From an uncultured Garciella sp. (GTDB lineage: Bacteria > Bacillota > Clostridia > Eubacteriales > Garciellaceae): 22,064 nucleotides of DNA. Shown here piece after piece: positions 20,602-22,064 of the stretch. A program made the position numbers and the translations under genes. Each line of letters opens with the position of its first letter. The stretch's first letter is position 1. The stretch covers positions 1 through 22,064 of the forward strand of contig USMD01000022.1 in NCBI GenBank assembly GCA_900555725.1, given 5' to 3'. The notes under the pieces are model-generated. The model worked only from the letters and a program-made list of their open reading frames with translations. It was not told where the DNA came from and searched no databases.

Positions 20602-21837
20602 TTATTTTTGTCTTAATAATTTAATAGCGTTTTTCAACTTTACCGGATTTCCATACATTAGGGTTCCTAAACAGTAAATCATAGCAGCCAAGCTTCCTAT
20701 TATAACAGTGGTTGCAACCAAAATAAGTAAAGATAGGATGACTTCTATATTGGAAACACTGCCCATGGATACTCTGACAAACATGGACATAAAGGAACTA
20801 AAGGGAATAAAGGAAGCGATCTTCAGTACGATAGATTCTGTATTGTTCATCCCCATGATTGTAATGAAAAATACAGCAACAAAAATAATGGTAATAGGAG
20901 TGGCGCTAGCGCTGATATCTTCTGTTCTAGATACTAAAGCTCCCAAGGCCCCATAAATAAAGGAATAAAGGAGATAACCTAAAATACCAAATACAGAAAA
21001 CCAAAGAAGAACACTTCCTGGTATTTCAAATATAAAGTCTAAAGCATGATCCCAGGCAGAGGCATTTAGCTTGTAGGCAATACTCCCTACGGCAATCACT
21101 AAGCCAAATTGGATGATGCCCGCTAGGGCTCCCCCTATAACTTTTCCAAATATAAGATTTCTACTATCAGTGCTGGTAATGAGAACTTCCATGGTTCTAT
21201 TGCTTTTTTCACTGGCTACCGAGGTGGCAATCAATTGACCGTAAAATATGACCATAAAGTATAGACCGAAGATTAAAATATAAGTATATGCATAATTACT
21301 AGCACTATCTTTTCCTAAAACCTTGGTATCCTGCTTTATATTGGCATGAATAAGATCTTCCACCTCATTATAGTTTATTCCTCTGTCCTTAAAGCCCTGT
21401 ATTCGATAAGCTCTCTTCAAGGCTTCCTCAAATGGGAAGCTATTAGAATCCATCATTTCATTATTTTTCACTAGATATTGATATTTCGTAGGAGATTTTA
21501 TAAGATAGCCTGCCTCTACTTTTCCATCTAGTATATCTCTTTCTAATTTTGCCTCACTATCAAACTCCACTAGTTTTCCATCAGCAAAAGATGCCTTTAA
21601 GTCCTCCACATTAGAGAGAGCCTGGTTTTTATTGATAAAACCATAGGTCTTATTTAATTCTTCTTGTTCTTCTACAGATTGTTTATCTTCAGACGAGCTG
21701 AAAAAAGTATCCTTTATGGTGGGTACAGATAACCCAATGGTTAAAAGCAAACAAATAATTCCCGTAGAAATAATGAAGGTTTTATTCTTCATAAAATGCA
21801 TCAATTCAAATTTTAGTACAATAAAAAAGTCTTTCAC
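20602..21837 (-). CDS. ABC-2 type transporter permease (NatB-like)
   Basis: This 411-residue permease has the ABC-2 (NatB/YhaP-like) layout: a cytoplasmic N-terminus, one membrane helix (about 20-42, FIISTGIICLLLTIGL), a large extracytoplasmic domain of about 130 residues, then five or so helices in the C-terminal half beginning YAYTYILIFGLYFMVIFYGQ, with SVASEKSNRTMEVLITSTDS as the typical cytoplasmic coupling loop. It would pair with the ATP-binding protein encoded just upstream. It starts with GTG at 21837, whose G is the last base of the ATPase gene's TAG, a one-base overlap implying translational coupling. Homologues export Na+, peptides or drugs; nothing here fixes the cargo. Confidence 0.9.
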   Translation of the reverse strand: MKDFFIVLKFELMHFMKNKTFIISTGIICLLLTIGLSVPTIKDTFFSSSEDKQSVEEQEELNKTYGFINKNQALSNVEDLKASFADGKLVEFDSEAKLERDILDGKVEAGYLIKSPTKYQYLVKNNEMMDSNSFPFEEALKRAYRIQGFKDRGINYNEVEDLIHANIKQDTKVLGKDSASNYAYTYILIFGLYFMVIFYGQLIATSVASEKSNRTMEVLITSTDSRNLIFGKVIGGALAGIIQFGLVIAVGSIAYKLNASAWDHALDFIFEIPGSVLLWFSVFGILGYLLYSFIYGALGALVSRTEDISASATPITIIFVAVFFITIMGMNNTESIVLKIASFIPFSSFMSMFVRVSMGSVSNIEVILSLLILVATTVIIGSLAAMIYCLGTLMYGNPVKLKNAIKLLRQK

Positions 21838-22023
21838 TATTTGTCACCCACCTTACTGACAAAAATATCTTCCAAGGTGGGTTGATAGATAGAAAATTTT
21901 TCAATGTTTATATCCAACTCTATTAACCCCTTAAGCAAATCATTTTTTGTTTTATTTTCCAATAATTTTATGATTAAATAATTTTTCTTTTGGTCTACCA
22001 CTGCAACAATATCCCTCAAATGT
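21837..22023 (-). CDS. ABC transporter ATP-binding protein, C-terminal fragment at contig end
   Basis: About 61 genuine residues are present, ending in the C-terminal accessory region typical of NatA-like ATPases, IEKFSIYQPTLEDIFVSKVGDK. The nucleotide-binding domain (Walker A, signature, Walker B) would lie beyond the contig end. An apparent start at 22040 (MCIRDR...) is not real: those codons are translated sequencing adapter. The true gene is simply cut off near 22023. Together with the overlapping permease it forms a two-gene exporter. Confidence 0.85.
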
Positions 22024-22064
22024 CTGTCTCTTATACACATCTGACGCTGCCGACGATCTTACGC
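22024..22064. other. Nextera transposase adapter and index (non-genomic sequence)
   Basis: Positions 22024-22042 are the 19-bp Tn5 mosaic end CTGTCTCTTATACACATCT used in Nextera libraries. Bases 22043-22056 (GACGCTGCCGACGA) are the read-1-side adapter, and the last eight, TCTTACGC, are the reverse complement of GCGTAAGA, which I recall as an i5 index (S517). This is untrimmed adapter carried into the assembly, not biology. Confidence 0.97.

Noticed and set aside
22024..22040. A genuine start codon for the ABC ATPase fragment at 22040
   Set aside because: The codons are translated sequencing adapter; the true reading frame continues beyond the contig end.

Overview
The window is low-GC, clostridial-type (Firmicutes, Clostridia) DNA. 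Strong AAGGGGG or GGAGG ribosome-binding sites precede nearly every gene. The proteins closely resemble the crotonate/butyrate fermentation enzymes of clostridia, including Clostridium aminobutyricum AbfD and AbfT. I cannot name a species. No rRNA, tRNA, CRISPR array, phage or transposase gene is visible. The right end is not genomic: the last 41 bases are Nextera sequencing adapter plus index, so this is a contig end.

Layout. (1) Positions 1-3435, minus strand: a crotonyl-CoA hub operon, crt-hbd-thl-bcd, with bcd cut off by the window start. (2) Positions 4109-7473, minus strand: a CoA-transferase, a GntP-family permease (broken in the middle by an A9 tract) and a MaoC/PhaJ-type hydratase, behind a sigma-54 promoter. 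Just upstream on the same strand is a CBS-PAS-PAS sigma-54 activator (7967-10033). (3) Positions 10424-15202, minus strand: a 4-hydroxybutyrate operon, abfD / NifU-domain protein / small cysteine-rich protein / abfT / permease. It also lies behind a sigma-54 promoter and just downstream of its own PAS-type sigma-54 activator (15453-16898). (4) A LUD-domain protein (17033-17674, minus). (5) Divergent thrC-thrB (plus), with the decayed tail of an EamA/DMT transporter fused directly after thrB. (6) An ABC-2 type exporter pair (minus) running into the contig end.

How it fits together (inference). Two inducible 'activator gene, sigma-54 promoter, uptake plus CoA-activation plus dehydration' modules sit in tandem, and both converge on crotonyl-CoA. 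AbfT and AbfD turn 4-hydroxybutyrate into crotonyl-CoA. The CoA-transferase, GntP permease and (R)-specific hydratase could do the same from (R)-3-hydroxybutyrate. The neighbouring crt-hbd-thl-bcd operon would then disproportionate crotonyl-CoA: oxidation to two acetyl-CoA and reduction to butyryl-CoA. No GABA transaminase or 4-hydroxybutyrate dehydrogenase is in the window, so the locus reads as a hydroxybutyrate-catabolic island rather than a full GABA pathway.

Three long inverted-repeat elements of about 96-128 bp lie in intergenic or leader regions (457-552, 3476-3600, 10060-10187), each with different termini. Intrinsic terminators can be assigned to most operons.
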